DNA of 64,000 nt from Thamnaconus septentrionalis (GCA_009823395.1 CM020509.1:11645001-11709000); one strand, 5' to 3'. Positions 28,901-41,036 are shown, counted from the stretch's first letter. A program made the numbers and translations. Notes: generated from the letters alone by a model not told the origin.

Positions 28901-31900
28901 CAGGGGGGGGGGGGCAAAGCACTTAAGCTCGCCGCATCGTGTTTGTAATTGTGTGAAAGTGAGACATCGGCCGCGTCTTCGGATGACGGCCGCGGCTGGC
29001 TCTCCTCTCTGGGCAACACTGAGGGGCTTTTAATAGCGCCATTATTATTAATGGCCATCCATTTGCTTATCCAGATTGCAGGTTTTGGATGGAGCGCGAG
29101 GCCGAGTGAAGTGATAAAGCCTCGGTAATTACAAACCCAATTATTCCAGCAGAGATTCTATTTGTTTGAAAGGATCGTCCACATTCTCAACCTCTCTGGG
29201 TTTTTTTTTTTGCTCTCGCTCCAGAAACGAGGGACGAGCTCGACTTTCCCTTTTTGTTCGCTTTTATATTTTCTGTCTAGCCCTTTGCATCAGCAGCGCT
29301 TTACACGACGGCCGCACGACTCCGCGGCGCCAGGCCGCGGCGCTCCAGGATAGTTTTAGCGTCTGCCGCCGACGGGGTGGATTGATCTTTTTCAACGCTG
29401 CAGTTTTACATGAGCATCACCTTTGCATCGCGCTGTCTCTTTCAGTGTTCGATACTGTCGGGTTCAAATTGCTTGACACCGAGAGGAGTGGGAGTGCAAC
29501 GGTTGCCCAAAGTGTTGTTTTCTCGCCGCGAACTTCTGCACTGTTATCGCAATTGTGTTGTTTAGAAGCTAAACAACATTTTGCGGGGAACGTGGAAAAA
29601 AAAATGGAAAGCAACGTCATGTAATGACATTCAAAATATTCTTGTTCCCGTACACTTACACAACGCCAGTTTACATCTACTCAAAATTGGTTTAGCTACG
29701 TATATGCACACTATTGACTGTAAGCTTGTGATATGTTGACTTTCCAATGAAATTTCACAATTAATGTGACCTCCTGCTAATTATCCAATAGACTTAGCAT
29801 TCCAGTGCTTGCTCTCCTCTGACTCTTTGTGGGTAGTGTGAGTAGTATAGTAGCACTACTGGTTGTACTAATGCAGTGCTTTCTGACTAACACAACATTG
29901 TTCTCACCATGATTGTGCTTCACTTTAAAAATAATTTGTTTCATGCGCTCTACTGTGTTTCCAGCTTTCTGACATCACTTCTAATCCACTGTGTATTTTC
30001 TTTTCTTCAAATGTTTATCCCACTTTAGGTAGAAAGGGAATATTATCAACACATGAAGGAACACTTAATCCTTCTGTTTATCACTGGCAGCCACGGGGAG
30101 ATACAACCATTTCACCGCAGAGGGAAGGTGTGAAGATTGCAGTCTTTGAAAGGAAAAAAAAAAGCAATTAATAATTAAAGCAGCTGTATTGTATTCAAAT
30201 TAATGTCCAATTAAAAATGCCTGTTTTCCGTTCGAAATTATAAACAATCTAAGCCAGATAGGCTGAAGCAAAAGACAAGACAGCACAGAAGTGAATGTCT
30301 TTTCATAAAGAACTGTGACCCTGAATAGTCTAATTTAGATTCAGATGGCAGGAAATTATTTTGAGCCGAAAGCCGGTGGTGGAATACAAACAAATTCACA
30401 GTGAGCGCATGTGAAGCCTGTGCACGACAACCCTTGAATCTAGGATGGGGAAAAAAAAACCTTCTCGACACAAATTAAAATAATCAGCAGGAGTGAAGCT
30501 GCGCTGACCTTACTTTCGTCACACTCTGCATTTTCAACCCCACTAATTTGTGACAGTCGTGAGGCACAAACAAGTTTGGATTTGACGAGGGGCATCGTGG
30601 CACAAAACTACGTAAAACTTCAATTCGCAACTTGGACAAATGCGCATGGAAGGGAACGGCGTGCTAATTAACGCTGTAGGACGAGCGTGAGGCCCGGATC
30701 CACCTTCCTGATGGATGCTTGAGGAATTTATTGTCCTAGATGCATGCAATTCCTCCCTTTAATTAGCAATAACGTGCAAAAACAATGAGCTGAATGGGGA
30801 TGGTGTGCAAGACCCTGACGTGAGGCTCGTCATGATGCAACCGTCTCTGTCAGTTAAATCATCATTTTTCATGTTGCGTATCTCGTGGCACCCTGCAGAA
30901 AAGCCAGTGCATGTGTGTGTGTGTGCATCAGTGCGTGCATTTGCATTCTCTCGTTAGCGTGAAAACAGGGGGGCTGAACGCAAGCTAGCAGCCATATAAA
31001 AGTTGAAGTATAACGCAGACAGGAAAACATTTGGTCCATAACGCTCCTCTTCTCTCCGCTTCCCTCCCTCTTTATCGTCCGCCGATTCCCGTATGACTTG
31101 GATGCTGATATGCAACCGGTTAGCCTCTTATTACCTCGTTTGAAGATTGAGGCGCGGCATTAGCATGCATCAGCGTCGTACGCACCCCCCCACGTGTAAA
31201 TTATAGCTCATTTTGCAGCGTGATAATGTCATTAGCATTCACCACAAGAACAAACCAGGACAGTAGATCTCCCGGTTGTACCGCTCGAGGTGCGTTGGAG
31301 CGGCGACGCCGACACAAGTGTGAGGCGCGTGCGTGTTGTTGAGGCGATGCAAACCCGAACCCATCAGGATGGCTGGTATTGACGGCGCCTCCGGAGAGGC
31401 TTTTCTCTTTTTTTTCATTTTTTTTTCTTCATGTTTGTGATGCCGTGCCGGACCGCATCAAAGCGAGAGATGCCGCTGCGATATGGCGGCGCCGGGCGCT
31501 CTCCTCCTCCCAGATCGCTGTGAAAGGATAGCGGGGACATTATTACCTCTGCTAGGTTATTAAAACCGCACGGCAAAATGTCAAGATATCATGTAAAACA
31601 TCCTCCTTCATAACTGCGAATTGCAAACGTTCCCTCTCGTCACACTGTCGAAATGTCTCGCCGTTTGCCGTTTGCCAGTACAAAAACGCACTTCCATTCT
31701 GTATGGATGTCGCAATTTATTTTATTCTTTTTCTTAAGCGAGGCCCTGCGCACGACTCTTTATTGTCTCGAGTGCAACATCCCGTGCCTGCACAATGTTT
31801 GACCGCGTCGACGGGAAGGTCATCCGCGGCGCAGGATGCAGCCACGGCGATTTCGATCCGTCCGGCCGCCCCAAGGATGTGTCGATGCTGCAGAAGCAGA

Positions 31901-33800
31901 TTGCTGTAGGCTAGCGCCGGTATTGACCTTGCCTGCGACCAGCACTTCAAGCGGGAATCTTGGAAGCGCGCGGCACCGCGGGGCGCCCGAGAAAGGCGCA
32001 ACAAGGCGGCCGGATAATAAATTGCCTTCTGACGGCGCGGTGGAATTAGCCCCAGGGCTGTTCTGAATCATGAATGGAATATTGTGGGTTTTTTTCTTTT
32101 CTTCCTTTTTAATTTCTCTCATCTGTTAAATCAGGTTTCGGAGCAAACTGGAATTAGCGGCTCAGGAAAATAGAGCGTTTCCCATCACGTCAGGAAGAGC
32201 CTCAAAAAGAGCAACAGCAGGCCTGATCTCAGCCGCCGCGCCTATTAAAGCCTGTTGTTTGCCGTTATCCCCGCTCGTCTGCCACTCAAATTTCCCTGAA
32301 GGAAAGTAGAAATGAGCGCTCCCTGCGACGGGGGGATCCGTGGCAGTCGGCGATGTGTGATTCCTCCCCGAAACCTCCGCAGGGTTCCGTTGTTTTCCCC
32401 CGGAATACAAAAGAGGGCGGCAGTCACGAGCTGGCTGCACCGCACCTCTGGCTGACTGTCGGTGACGTCACTCCCTCACTCACTCACTCACCCAGGCGCC
32501 GCTTATCCGAACCGTCCCGTCGGAGAGGAAAACGGACGCCGCGTGGCCCAAGTCTTTTCCGAAAGGCCAGGTGTGAAATATAGCAACGCGGAATTTTAGG
32601 AAGGTCTTTTTTTTTTTCTCCCTTTTTCCGATTTGAAGTTCTGCAGAACTTAATTACCTTTCATTTTGCAACAGCCGCTACCTTAGCAACAGCTTCACCT
32701 TTTGCCTCCGCCGATGCTTTGAAGTTAACAGGGAGGAGAGACGAACTTCTCTGAATGTGTTGCGTGCAAGGAAAAAAAAAACATTTATTTGTCCAGTTGT
32801 GCTTAGGAAGTCCATGCTTAGAATTTCATGCGTCTAATCAAAAAAAGAAAAACGAGGGGGGAAAAAACAGGTTAGCGCCTATGAAAAGGCGCTAGCAGCA
32901 GCAGCAGCAGGAAGGAAGAGTTCTCGCAGTGTCGAGGCCGCGACCGGGACTCGGCTCGGCGCTATTGTGCCAGCTCGTGAGAATGAGGAAGCAGCATCCA
33001 GTTTTGCCTTAATGAAGTTAGTGACCCTCTGAAAGTGACACATTTACCGCCCAGGGGGATTTATGCACTCCTGCTCCAAGGCTCCAGTTCAATATGGAGG
33101 GAACAGATTTGACTCCGCATGAGCTCGCCTAAATATATCCTCACAATTTACACCGCGCCGCGCGGTTCATTCCCGCGCGGTGCTCTCAATTAAAGTGGAT
33201 GCCGCGCCATTCAGTCTGCGGCGGCACAGAGATATAGCTATATATATATGAAAAGGGCACATCTGGAGGTTATGAAGACCCAGGCACTTTTTGCCCGGAC
33301 CGCCGTGTGGTTTGTGCCAATAACGGATGTTTAAAAAAGTTTGACTTCTCATTGAAAACAAAGTGGCACGAAGACTCGCAGTTCTCTGAAATCCAAAGCG
33401 TGCAGACCGGGCGGGACCCTGTGCAAAAAAAAAAAAAATCTGACGAGTCCCCATCACTGCGACTGCGGTCTAAAAACGGCTTAATTATTTACAGCACTCT
33501 TACTTATGCAAATATGCTGAATTATTTGTACGTGACAGCTTGAAGCCGAGGCCTGCAGGAGTGGTGCGAGGTCTGAGCGAGGACCCTTCCCTTCGCGTGG
33601 CCTAGGAAATATAACACCACCGGCTCCCGGTTGCCTTGGTGCTGCGCACTGTTTTACATTCTAATTATCCGGCTTGACAGGCTTTATTGCCGAGGCTCGA
33701 TGCTGAGGCCTCATCCCCAGACTTATCCCACATGTGATGTCAGTTCCAGGATAATGAGATAAGATAGTTGGAGTGTGGCCTCGGCCCCCCCCCCCGCCCT

Positions 33801-33839
<39 letters not shown>

Positions 33840-34414
33840 CCTCTTCTTTTTTCCTCATTCAGTTCTCCCTCCCCTCCCTCGCATGCAACCTGAATACAGC
33901 AGTAATTAACAGCGTTTATTCCCCCCCATGTTAAGATGGTAATAGCAGTGTTGTCAGCAGTATTTGGCTCTAATGTGGCCGTTGTTTCTTCCCACCTCTC
34001 AGTCTGACTTCACTTGTTTGACCAGATTTGCTTTGATTGGGAACGATCAGAGGGATTTAAAGGTGCGCCGCGGTGACAGTGATTAAAATAAACAATACTG
34101 TGTTCAAATGTTCATTAAATATTTAATACGGAAAAGCCGGTCGGTGACACAAACAGCCAGCCTTTTTTTCTTCCGCGCTCTAATTAAGCTACGGGGAATT
34201 TGCTGCATATTGTAGGTAAACAGACGGAGCCGTGGGAATAGCGGTGGAAATTAAATGCTCAGCCGGTGTTTTTCCTCACGGTGAGGGTAAAGTGAAACAT
34301 TTATCAGCCACTTCCTGTTCGGCGAGAGGGTCCGACGCTGTGCGGGGTCGTTCCTGGAGGAGGCCACGACAGGAAGTGGCGCAGAGAAGTTCTCTCTCCG
34401 TCTTCTGGTTGCTT
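28901..34414. other. intronic non-coding DNA just upstream of the terminal exon
   Basis: No second exon is supported. CNE-like AT/homeodomain-rich patches occur at about 30655-30775 and 33470-33545. The latter has TTATGCAAATATGCTGAATTA. Long frames here (for example around 31700-32120) run on both strands at once and have no domain content. A C-run and CA repeat lie at 33785-33835. Confidence 0.5.
33803..33835. repeat. (CA)16 microsatellite
   Basis: CA alternation follows a long C-run. Confidence 0.93.
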
Positions 34415-34446
34415 TCATTAACTTCCTTCCTTCCTTCCCTCCGCAG
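34415..34446 (+). promoter_or_regulatory. 3' splice site of the protocadherin terminal exon
   Basis: A (TTCC)n pyrimidine tract (about 34422-34442) runs into CCGCAG, with AG at 34445-34446. A branch-point-like CATTAAC lies just upstream at 34416-34422. Downstream the reading frame stays open for the whole exon and encodes a recognised family motif. The upstream frame that runs through the tract shows no protocadherin similarity, which fixes the exon edge here. Confidence 0.85.
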
Positions 34447-34925
34447 CCATCGAGGTGAACCTGCAGAAAGCTCTGGCCGAGGCCTCCGAGACCTGCACCC
34501 AGGAGTGCCTGATCCTGGGCCACTCCGACAGCTGCTGGATGCCCCCGGCCCTGGCCCAGTTCCAGGACCCCGGTGCCCACAGCCCCATCACCACCCCCAC
34601 CTCCGCTTCCGCCGCCACCGCCATCAGCGGCATCAACACCATGCCCTCCTTCGGCGGCCTGCAGCACAGCTTCACCCGGGCGGCCAAAGCCAACATGATG
34701 GGCATGGGGGTCCTGGACGGGCGCCACACGCTGGGCAGGTCCGTGCCCAAAAAGAACGAACTGGACAAGGGATGCAGCCGGCCGCAGTTCTACAACACCC
34801 TGGACAGACACTGCGGCAGCAAGAAGGAGGAGCCGGTCAAGGTCATCCCGCTGGCCAGCTTCTCCTGCCCCGAGCAGACCATCGGCGGAGGCAGCGGCTC
34901 CTTCCTGCACGAGCACCAGCTGTAG
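34447..34925 (+). CDS. pcdh7: delta-1 protocadherin, terminal exon (cytoplasmic C-terminus), probably protocadherin-7
   Basis: This is the last coding exon of a cell-adhesion receptor of the delta-1 protocadherin group; cadherin repeats and membrane segment lie upstream, outside the window. The exon opens after a consensus acceptor (CCGCAG, 34441-34446) in phase 1, so two bases finish a split codon, then 158 residues follow to TAG at 34923-34925. Counting the first whole codon as residue 1, the CM2-type motif is at 16-32 (CTQEC, GHSD, CWMP), a Ser/Thr/Ala/Pro-rich linker at 40-65, FYNTLDR at 114-120, KVIPLASF at 131-138 and HEHQL at the end. The exon is GC-rich with strongly GC third positions, unlike its surroundings. 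CM1 and the PP1-binding RRVTF motif (CM3) are not in this exon. Family assignment is firm. The paralogue is inferred: PCDH9 and PCDH11 tails as I remember them differ, and the long flanking intron argues against compact PCDH1. The tail takes part in intracellular signalling in this family; its specific partners cannot be read from sequence. Confidence 0.85.
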
Positions 34926-34957
34926 GTCGGACTCTGCTCAGAGACAAAGGCTCCGAT

Positions 34958-34984
34958 GGCGGCGGCGGCGGCGGCGGCGGCGGC
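34958..34984 (+). repeat. (GGC)9 trinucleotide tract in 3' UTR
   Basis: Nine uninterrupted GGC units begin 33 bases after the stop codon. An ATG at 34956-34958 puts the tract in a frame encoding nine alanines, in a 54-codon downstream frame that ends at TAG 35118-35120. No sign shows that this frame is translated. Confidence 0.9.
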
Positions 34985-35445
34985 TTTCCCATCGCGCGGA
35001 ACTGCTACGAGCGTCGGCTCTTGTTTGCTCCGCCGAGAAAACAACTACAGCTACAGTAACGACACGATTAAGAAAATAATGGAGAAAAAAAAAAAACACT
35101 GTCCACTGGAGCGAAGGTAGTTCCACGCCCAGGTAGTTCCGTCGCGGTAGGACGGAAAAAAACAAGGCTTTTTTTTTTTTTTTTCTGTTGGGTGGTGTTT
35201 GCTTAGTGAGGGCCAGTGTGTTTGCTTTCAGCTCCGTGGAACTAGAAGATGTTTTTTCATGCTGCAGAAAAAAAAAAAAGAAAAAGGAAAAAAAAAAGAA
35301 AGAAAACGTAAACAATCTGCTAGGTTATTGTTGTCGAGTGAGCTAAACTGGGATAAATGTTCATTATGAGCCCTGGCTGGCTGCTGTTTATCTTTGAGTT
35401 CCGGTGAAGTTTTGCTCTTTAACGCGAGCTCCTTTGATGGTGGAG

Positions 35446-35521
35446 GATTCTTCCTCCTCCCCCTCCTCCTCCTCTTTCTCCTCTTCCTCCTCTTCCTCCT
35501 CTTCCTCCTCTTCTTCTTTTG
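35446..35521 (+). repeat. CU-rich (TCC/TTC) tract in 3' UTR
   Basis: About 75 bases are almost purely pyrimidine on the sense strand, built from TCC and CTCTTCC units. In RNA it would resemble sites bound by polypyrimidine-tract proteins. As DNA it is a homopurine/homopyrimidine tract that can form triplexes. Both roles are inferred. Confidence 0.85.
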
Positions 35522-35715
35522 TCTTGCCTGAGTTTGTTTGAGTCTATTTCGGTCACGGGACCGTGGAGCGATGAAAGAAACGTCTGGGCCATATGTAGGC
35601 CATCGCTTTGGGTTCCTTTTTGGCTTGCGTGGTTTCTGGTCCATTTTCATCCCCGACCTGTAAAAATTTTGTAAGAAAAAAAAAAGTGAAAATAATAAAA
35701 AAAAAAAAAAAAAGT

Positions 35716-37680
35716 CATGCATACACACCACCACGGGGTCGCGATGCTTTACATCCATCCAGTGGCAGGTTCATTTTTTTCTCCCGGTTCTCCAGCCGAC
35801 CAGCTCGGCTGCAAAGACACAGACAGATGCGCTGCAAAAAAAACTTAAAAATCCCAACCTTTTTTTTTTTTTCCTTTGTCTCAGTTTCTCTCAATTTGCT
35901 GCTCAGACTTTGCATGTGAGCGGCTCCGCAGCCAATCAGTAGATTTCCAGTCTAATTACTTTGATATGTGATCTCGGCAGCGATCCCCCGTCCGCGCTGT
36001 TAAGCGCTTCGCCGCGGCTCTCTTGGCCGGCGCGGAACGCAAGCCCCTGCATGTGCGGAGCAAATGAAAAGGTGGCGCCGAAATAAAAAGCTTTACACTC
36101 TCCCCGTATGCCCGGTCATAACATTGAAAGCACTTAATTACTCGGTGCAACTCCTCTTAGGTGCAAAGTTTCAGTGCCTAAGCGGCGAGGAAAGGATTGG
36201 TGATTAGAGTGCAAGGAACTCTTTGGGCCCCCGAGTGGTTCTAAATAATTGATCTTTATGTTATTTTTATATCAAGGCGCTGGCATAAATTGGGGATGGC
36301 GATAACTACTTCATACCAACTCGCTGCTTTAACAAATTAGATTATTTGTATAATCTACGGCTGCGGGAAAAGGGGGAAAAAAAAAAAAGTGACTTTGCTG
36401 ATATTAATTTTTCTTCTTTCTCAATGGCGTCCGAGCAGAGGTCCACGCCATTGGCTGAAAGATGATTCATGCGGCTCATTTCCGTATAGCATCTTGCAAA
36501 TTAAGAACGGGCCCTAAATCCATAATGTGGTATTTCCAGGGAAAGGTGCGAGGCGAATTATGTTTGCACGCCCCTCCGCCTCCGCACTCACTCTCTCCCG
36601 GAAAACTTTGGGGGTCGGGACTCTTAATATCACGCGGCAGATTTATCTCAGCATTCCGGCGAAACAATCACTTAGACAAACAGTTTGTCAAGGACACAGG
36701 AAAGGGCAATTCAATTTAATTTTAGTCAATTATAGAAATGAAATCCGTTTAAAGCCGGCAACATAAATAAATACGCCAATAAACAGGAAAATGCCGCCGG
36801 CGGGGGAATCGAATTCCGGCCGTCAGCTGTCATCTCGTTTGCGTCGTCGCAGACGGAGTACATCGCATCTCCGATACTTATCAAATCAAAGGGGGCCGCT
36901 ATCATAGGGAACATGCATCACACCAGCGCGCAAACGTGAATTCAACACCACAAATTTTTCCCAAAAAAAACACAGGCCTTAGAAAATAAACAAGAATCAT
37001 TTTCATTTTTATGTTTGCTTCCAATTTCCAATTAGTCTGGAACAAGTAGGGCGAAGCAACTTTCCCTCCTTTGCTCGTTCCAACCCAATCCAACCAAGTC
37101 TACTTTCTTTGCCGTTCGCTCGGAGGAGACGTTACCCGCCGTCGGACTGCTCACACGTGTGAAAGAGGGATCTGCGCCCTTCCTCGCGCCACCGGGGGAG
37201 AGAACTTCGTCAACTCTCTGCTCAAAGAAGAAGCGAGTGTTCCGAAATTATTTATCCAAACACGTGTACAGTAAGCACAATGTTAGCCGCCTATAACTCT
37301 CACTGTGTTTGAACTGAAGCTGCCAGCGTATAGCTCCCACTGTCATGCTGCCGCAGCTTTATTTAAAGGAGTAGCCAGTTAAAAGTTCAGAGGTTAAATC
37401 AGTATAAGAAAACCTGCTCGATGTACACGCCTGTCTCCAGAAAGCAACCTTTGTTTTACTTTTTGTCTCCACGGCAGTTTTTCGGTGGTGTTCCGTCGCC
37501 TCACTCCTCCAGTAGCTAACCGTTTGAATGTCTGTAGCTCTTCCGGTAAGATAGTATCCATGTCAAAGGTCATCGACCTCTCAAAAATAAATTTTAAAAA
37601 AATAGCAGCCCCTTGAAACAGAGTCGGGTGACGAGTTTTCACTCTGCATGAATCTGTCATTTTCATATGTAACCAAAACC
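35716..37680 (+). other. non-coding stretch, either extended 3' UTR or downstream DNA
   Basis: No credible coding frame is seen. The stretch mixes AT-rich and GC-rich blocks with homeodomain-like cores (36240-36360). An AATAAA at 36082-36087 lacks an obvious GU-rich follow-up. It is transcribed UTR only if the distal poly(A) site at 38725 is used. Confidence 0.4.
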
Positions 37681-37787
37681 CTAAAAGTCAAGATAGTAGG
37701 CAAATAAAAAAAAAAGATTTATTTTTTCAGACTGTTTTAGAGTTTATTTTTGTTTTGTTTTTTCTAATTTTCATTTACATTTAGTGC

Positions 37788-37821
<34 letters not shown>

Positions 37822-38750
37822 GTTACCATGTCAACCCATGTCTGACTTTGCATGAAGCTCCTCCGGGCATCCACACAATATTCTGACACCAGTTGTCCAC
37901 ACGTCCGTCATTAGACTGTCAGTGTTTGTGTTGGACTGCTCTGCCTGTCTGTCCGTCTCATGGAGCAGAACAACCATCACACACACACACATACCCACAC
38001 ACACACGCTTGCTTACTGTAACCCGTTCAATCTCTGTGAAGTTGCGCCGACCTACACACACTTATCTCTACTGGATTTTTGTATTTTTTTTTCTAAGCTG
38101 TACATAACACAGTACCCCTGGAGAATTATAGTGTAATAGCTGCATACTTAAGTGACACGTAAAGTTAAAAACGAAACAAAAAAAATAATACGCAATGATT
38201 TTAAAAGTGGAGTTTGCGAAGAGGAAAAGTGATGGGATGACAATCTGTCTCTGCTGTAATGTAATGGATGCATATTAACGACAAGAACCTGTTTGAATGT
38301 GTTTATAGGCGATCCCATGTGTGTGTGTGATGAATGCGATTGTGTAGAGAGAGAATATGCACGTGTGCTTGCGTGCGTGTGTGCGTACTTGCCAGCCTCT
38401 TTTTATGTACACAAAAATGTATCATGTACAAAATCAAACAAACAAAAAAATACTATATGGAGATATGAATCTTAATTATATGCTTGTAAATGAGTCATCG
38501 GTTCGTCGGGTGGGTTTTGCTTTGCGAAGAAGGCTTCCGTGCTTGCCAACGAAAAAAAAATTTGTATCGGTCAGTTTAAAGCTATACAGTCTGTGTTGTC
38601 ATGCCTTTGTAAGATATCCTATTTAAATCTATGAAGAAGGAGAAAAAAAAACAAAAAAAACAAGAACCTTCGATATGGTGAAATGTTTTTTTTTTCTCTC
38701 TTGTCATTGAATTTTACTTGAGCCATTAAATATTGAGTCCTCAAAGTGTG
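37681..38750 (+). other. candidate distal part of a long 3' UTR
   Basis: This AT-rich, non-coding sequence carries (GAT)11, CA/TG runs and many short A-runs. It ends in a well-formed poly(A) arrangement: ATTAAA at 38725-38730, followed by GU-rich sequence at about 38745-38760. If it belongs to the protocadherin transcript, the UTR would be about 3.8 kb, plausible for a neuronal adhesion gene. RNA evidence is absent. Confidence 0.4.
37788..37820. repeat. (GAT)11 microsatellite
   Basis: Eleven uninterrupted GAT units lie in the candidate distal 3' UTR. Confidence 0.95.
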
Positions 38751-38760
38751 CGCGCGTGCC
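38725..38760 (+). promoter_or_regulatory. candidate distal polyadenylation signal
   Basis: ATTAAA, the commonest variant hexamer, is followed 15-30 bases later by a GTGTGCGCGCGTG-type GU-rich element, the expected geometry for + strand cleavage near 38740-38745. Sequence before it is UTR-like and sequence after it is not. Confidence 0.4.
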
Positions 38761-40817
38761 GCCTTGTCCTTCCACTTCCTGCCACGTCACGTCGCGCCGC
38801 GCCACGGATGTCGACACGAGAGTACACAGTCACTTTATTCCAATTACTGCAATTACGACCTAATGACATAAAACCCCTCATATTGGACGTGGCATTTCAC
38901 CTTCATCACGTCTGGAAATCAATATCCCCGGAGATGCAGCTCCAACCTGCGACAGAGTGTGTGAATATTAATGGCAAAGGGAAATAATATCTCTATTATT
39001 ACAGGAGGGAGAGGAGAGGCAGCTAATGAAACAATTTTACTCCCCATCACCGCTGGTGTCTGAGAGGCCTCCAAGTCTCTGAGTGACACTTTGCTGTAAT
39101 TGCATGGGAGAAAATAGAAGCGAGCCTCTCTGGAATGTGTATACAGTTTGTGTGGGGGAAATACTGACTAAATACTGTGATATTTTCCTAAATGTCATAA
39201 TTGGAAGTGAAAGATTCCAAAACTCAAAGTCAGCATTTCTAAATTTAACTTTGTTTGTTTTAGTATTTCCATGCTGAATTTCACTTTGAAAGAGAATCTG
39301 AAATGTATGTTTCTGCATCTGGATGCATAAATAGTTACAAGCAAAAACTTTACATGTAGCTTTGTATCGCTAAAAAAAAAAAAATAAAACTCCAGACATT
39401 TTCTGTTTTCTGTCTGTTTTTCCAGACATGAAATATTAGGTTGGATTAAAAAAAAGAAGAAGAAGAAGAAGACAGTCGGAGCCACTTGCTGTGACACAGC
39501 AGCGACATGATTCTTTAAGAAGAAGAATTCTTGCAACCATCAAACACTCCACAGAAAGTGAGTCACTGACACTTCAGGCGTCTGAGACTGAAAGGCCACA
39601 ACAATCCATTTCTTTTTATATAAGTTAAAGAGAACATCTGCAGACAAGACTTTTTATTATTATTATCAAGAAATATGTTTGTCCACGCAAAACCAGTGAA
39701 AATCATGTAGTGTGTATGCCTGTGTGTCCTGTAAGTGGTACTGTGATGACAACTTCAAATCTAACGTAGCTGTGTACAATTGAACGAGGTGGCGCGGCAA
39801 CATTGTTGCAAAGAAGACGTGTTTGGGTTGTTAACACGGAAATATAAAGGTGGCGTTTAGAGATCTGGGACTGGGTTTAAAAACTTGGCCTTTCAAAACT
39901 CTTTTAGATGCACTGGAGTCAAAGCCCTTATTTGCATGTAAAAACTTGGCCAAGAAATATGACTGTGATTGGAATCTCCATGCGGACGAACCTCCAAGAA
40001 TGAGACTCCACAGTAGCAGGCAGCTGGAAGCACCTGTTTCCCCTCCTGGAGGTGGACTTGTTGGTGTTGCAGCGTCGCTCAGACTGAATTAATCAGCCGA
40101 GTGTTCGGCTGCGTGAAGCCTTAAAGGCGGCGGCGACGCTCTGCAAACTCCAAACTCCTCCATCTTATCGCTCTTATTTACCTCGGGGGGAGATTTCTCT
40201 CCGCCATTTGCACTTAAAAGCCCCAATAAAATAAGTCAGTTCAAATAGAACATTCACAACAACCGAGGCCTTTAAATGCAGCCAGTGGCAAACAGTATTT
40301 TTTTTTTCCACTAGCAAAAGGAAAACTGATTAAGACTTTTTGAAGAGATGCAATGATGCAGATTAAGCAGCCGTAAAACTTTTTTTTTTTTAATCAGACA
40401 AAGCAAGTCTTGATCTTTGCCAGCCATATGTTAAGCGCAGAAACTGAAGGGGGGGAGAGGGTTTGGCGAGGTAGAGGGGGGAGGAGGGGTCGTTTATCAT
40501 GTTCCGCAGCTCTCGGAGATGACAACTTTGATTTATTTTGGACCGGCGGTGGATGATCGTCTTCAGCGACGCCCAGGGGCCGTCTGTCTGCGCCGCCCGT
40601 GGCCATCTGGCCGCGTCCTGCGCTGAAGAGGCAGGACCATATCATAAGCTGCGGGCCGTATAAGTAAATAGTTACATCTGTTTGTGCATTTATGTCTTCG
40701 CCCGGCCGCCGTGCCGTAAATCCATCAGCCCGTCTGGCCTCCGTCCATTAACTTTGACGCCCGGGAGGCAAAACAGGTTCGGTCGGTTCGATCCCCCCGG
40801 GGGCAGCGTGTCCTTCC
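38751..40817. other. intergenic DNA downstream of the protocadherin gene
   Basis: No coding frame is supported. AT-rich blocks, a short GAA repeat at about 39455-39470 and scattered homopolymers are seen. Confidence 0.5.
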
Positions 40818-41036
40818 TCAGAATAGAATAGAATAGAATAGATGTGCTTTTTGGATCCCAAATTGGGAAACTACACCATTGCAGCACTAACAACAATACA
40901 GAAACTATACAATTAATTACAGTAATTGCAAGAAACATTCAGATCAATCGATTTACAAACAACAAGAGCAGATGTGCAAAGGCAGTCAATTGTGCAGAGG
41001 CAGGGACAAGCAAGGTTTTACAGACCATGAGTGCAA

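Larger units (their letters stand above)
34926..35715 (+). other. pcdh7: proximal 3' UTR of the protocadherin gene
   Basis: This sequence directly follows the stop codon in the sense direction. It contains a (GGC)9 tract, several A- and T-runs and a long CU-rich tract. An AATAAA hexamer at 35694-35699 sits just before an A-run. That could be a proximal poly(A) signal, but a genomic A-run there could also prime oligo-dT artefacts in cDNA. The UTR extent is inferred from position alone. Confidence 0.6.

Noticed and set aside
34251..34916. 221-codon open frame antisense to the protocadherin exon
   Set aside because: It mirrors a GC-rich coding exon whose sense frame carries a known motif; the antisense frame has no domain and is a typical shadow.
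34232..35059. 275-codon frame overlapping the exon on the + strand
   Set aside because: It runs through the intron, splice site and past the real stop in another frame; its His/Pro/Arg-rich text comes from GC-rich codons.
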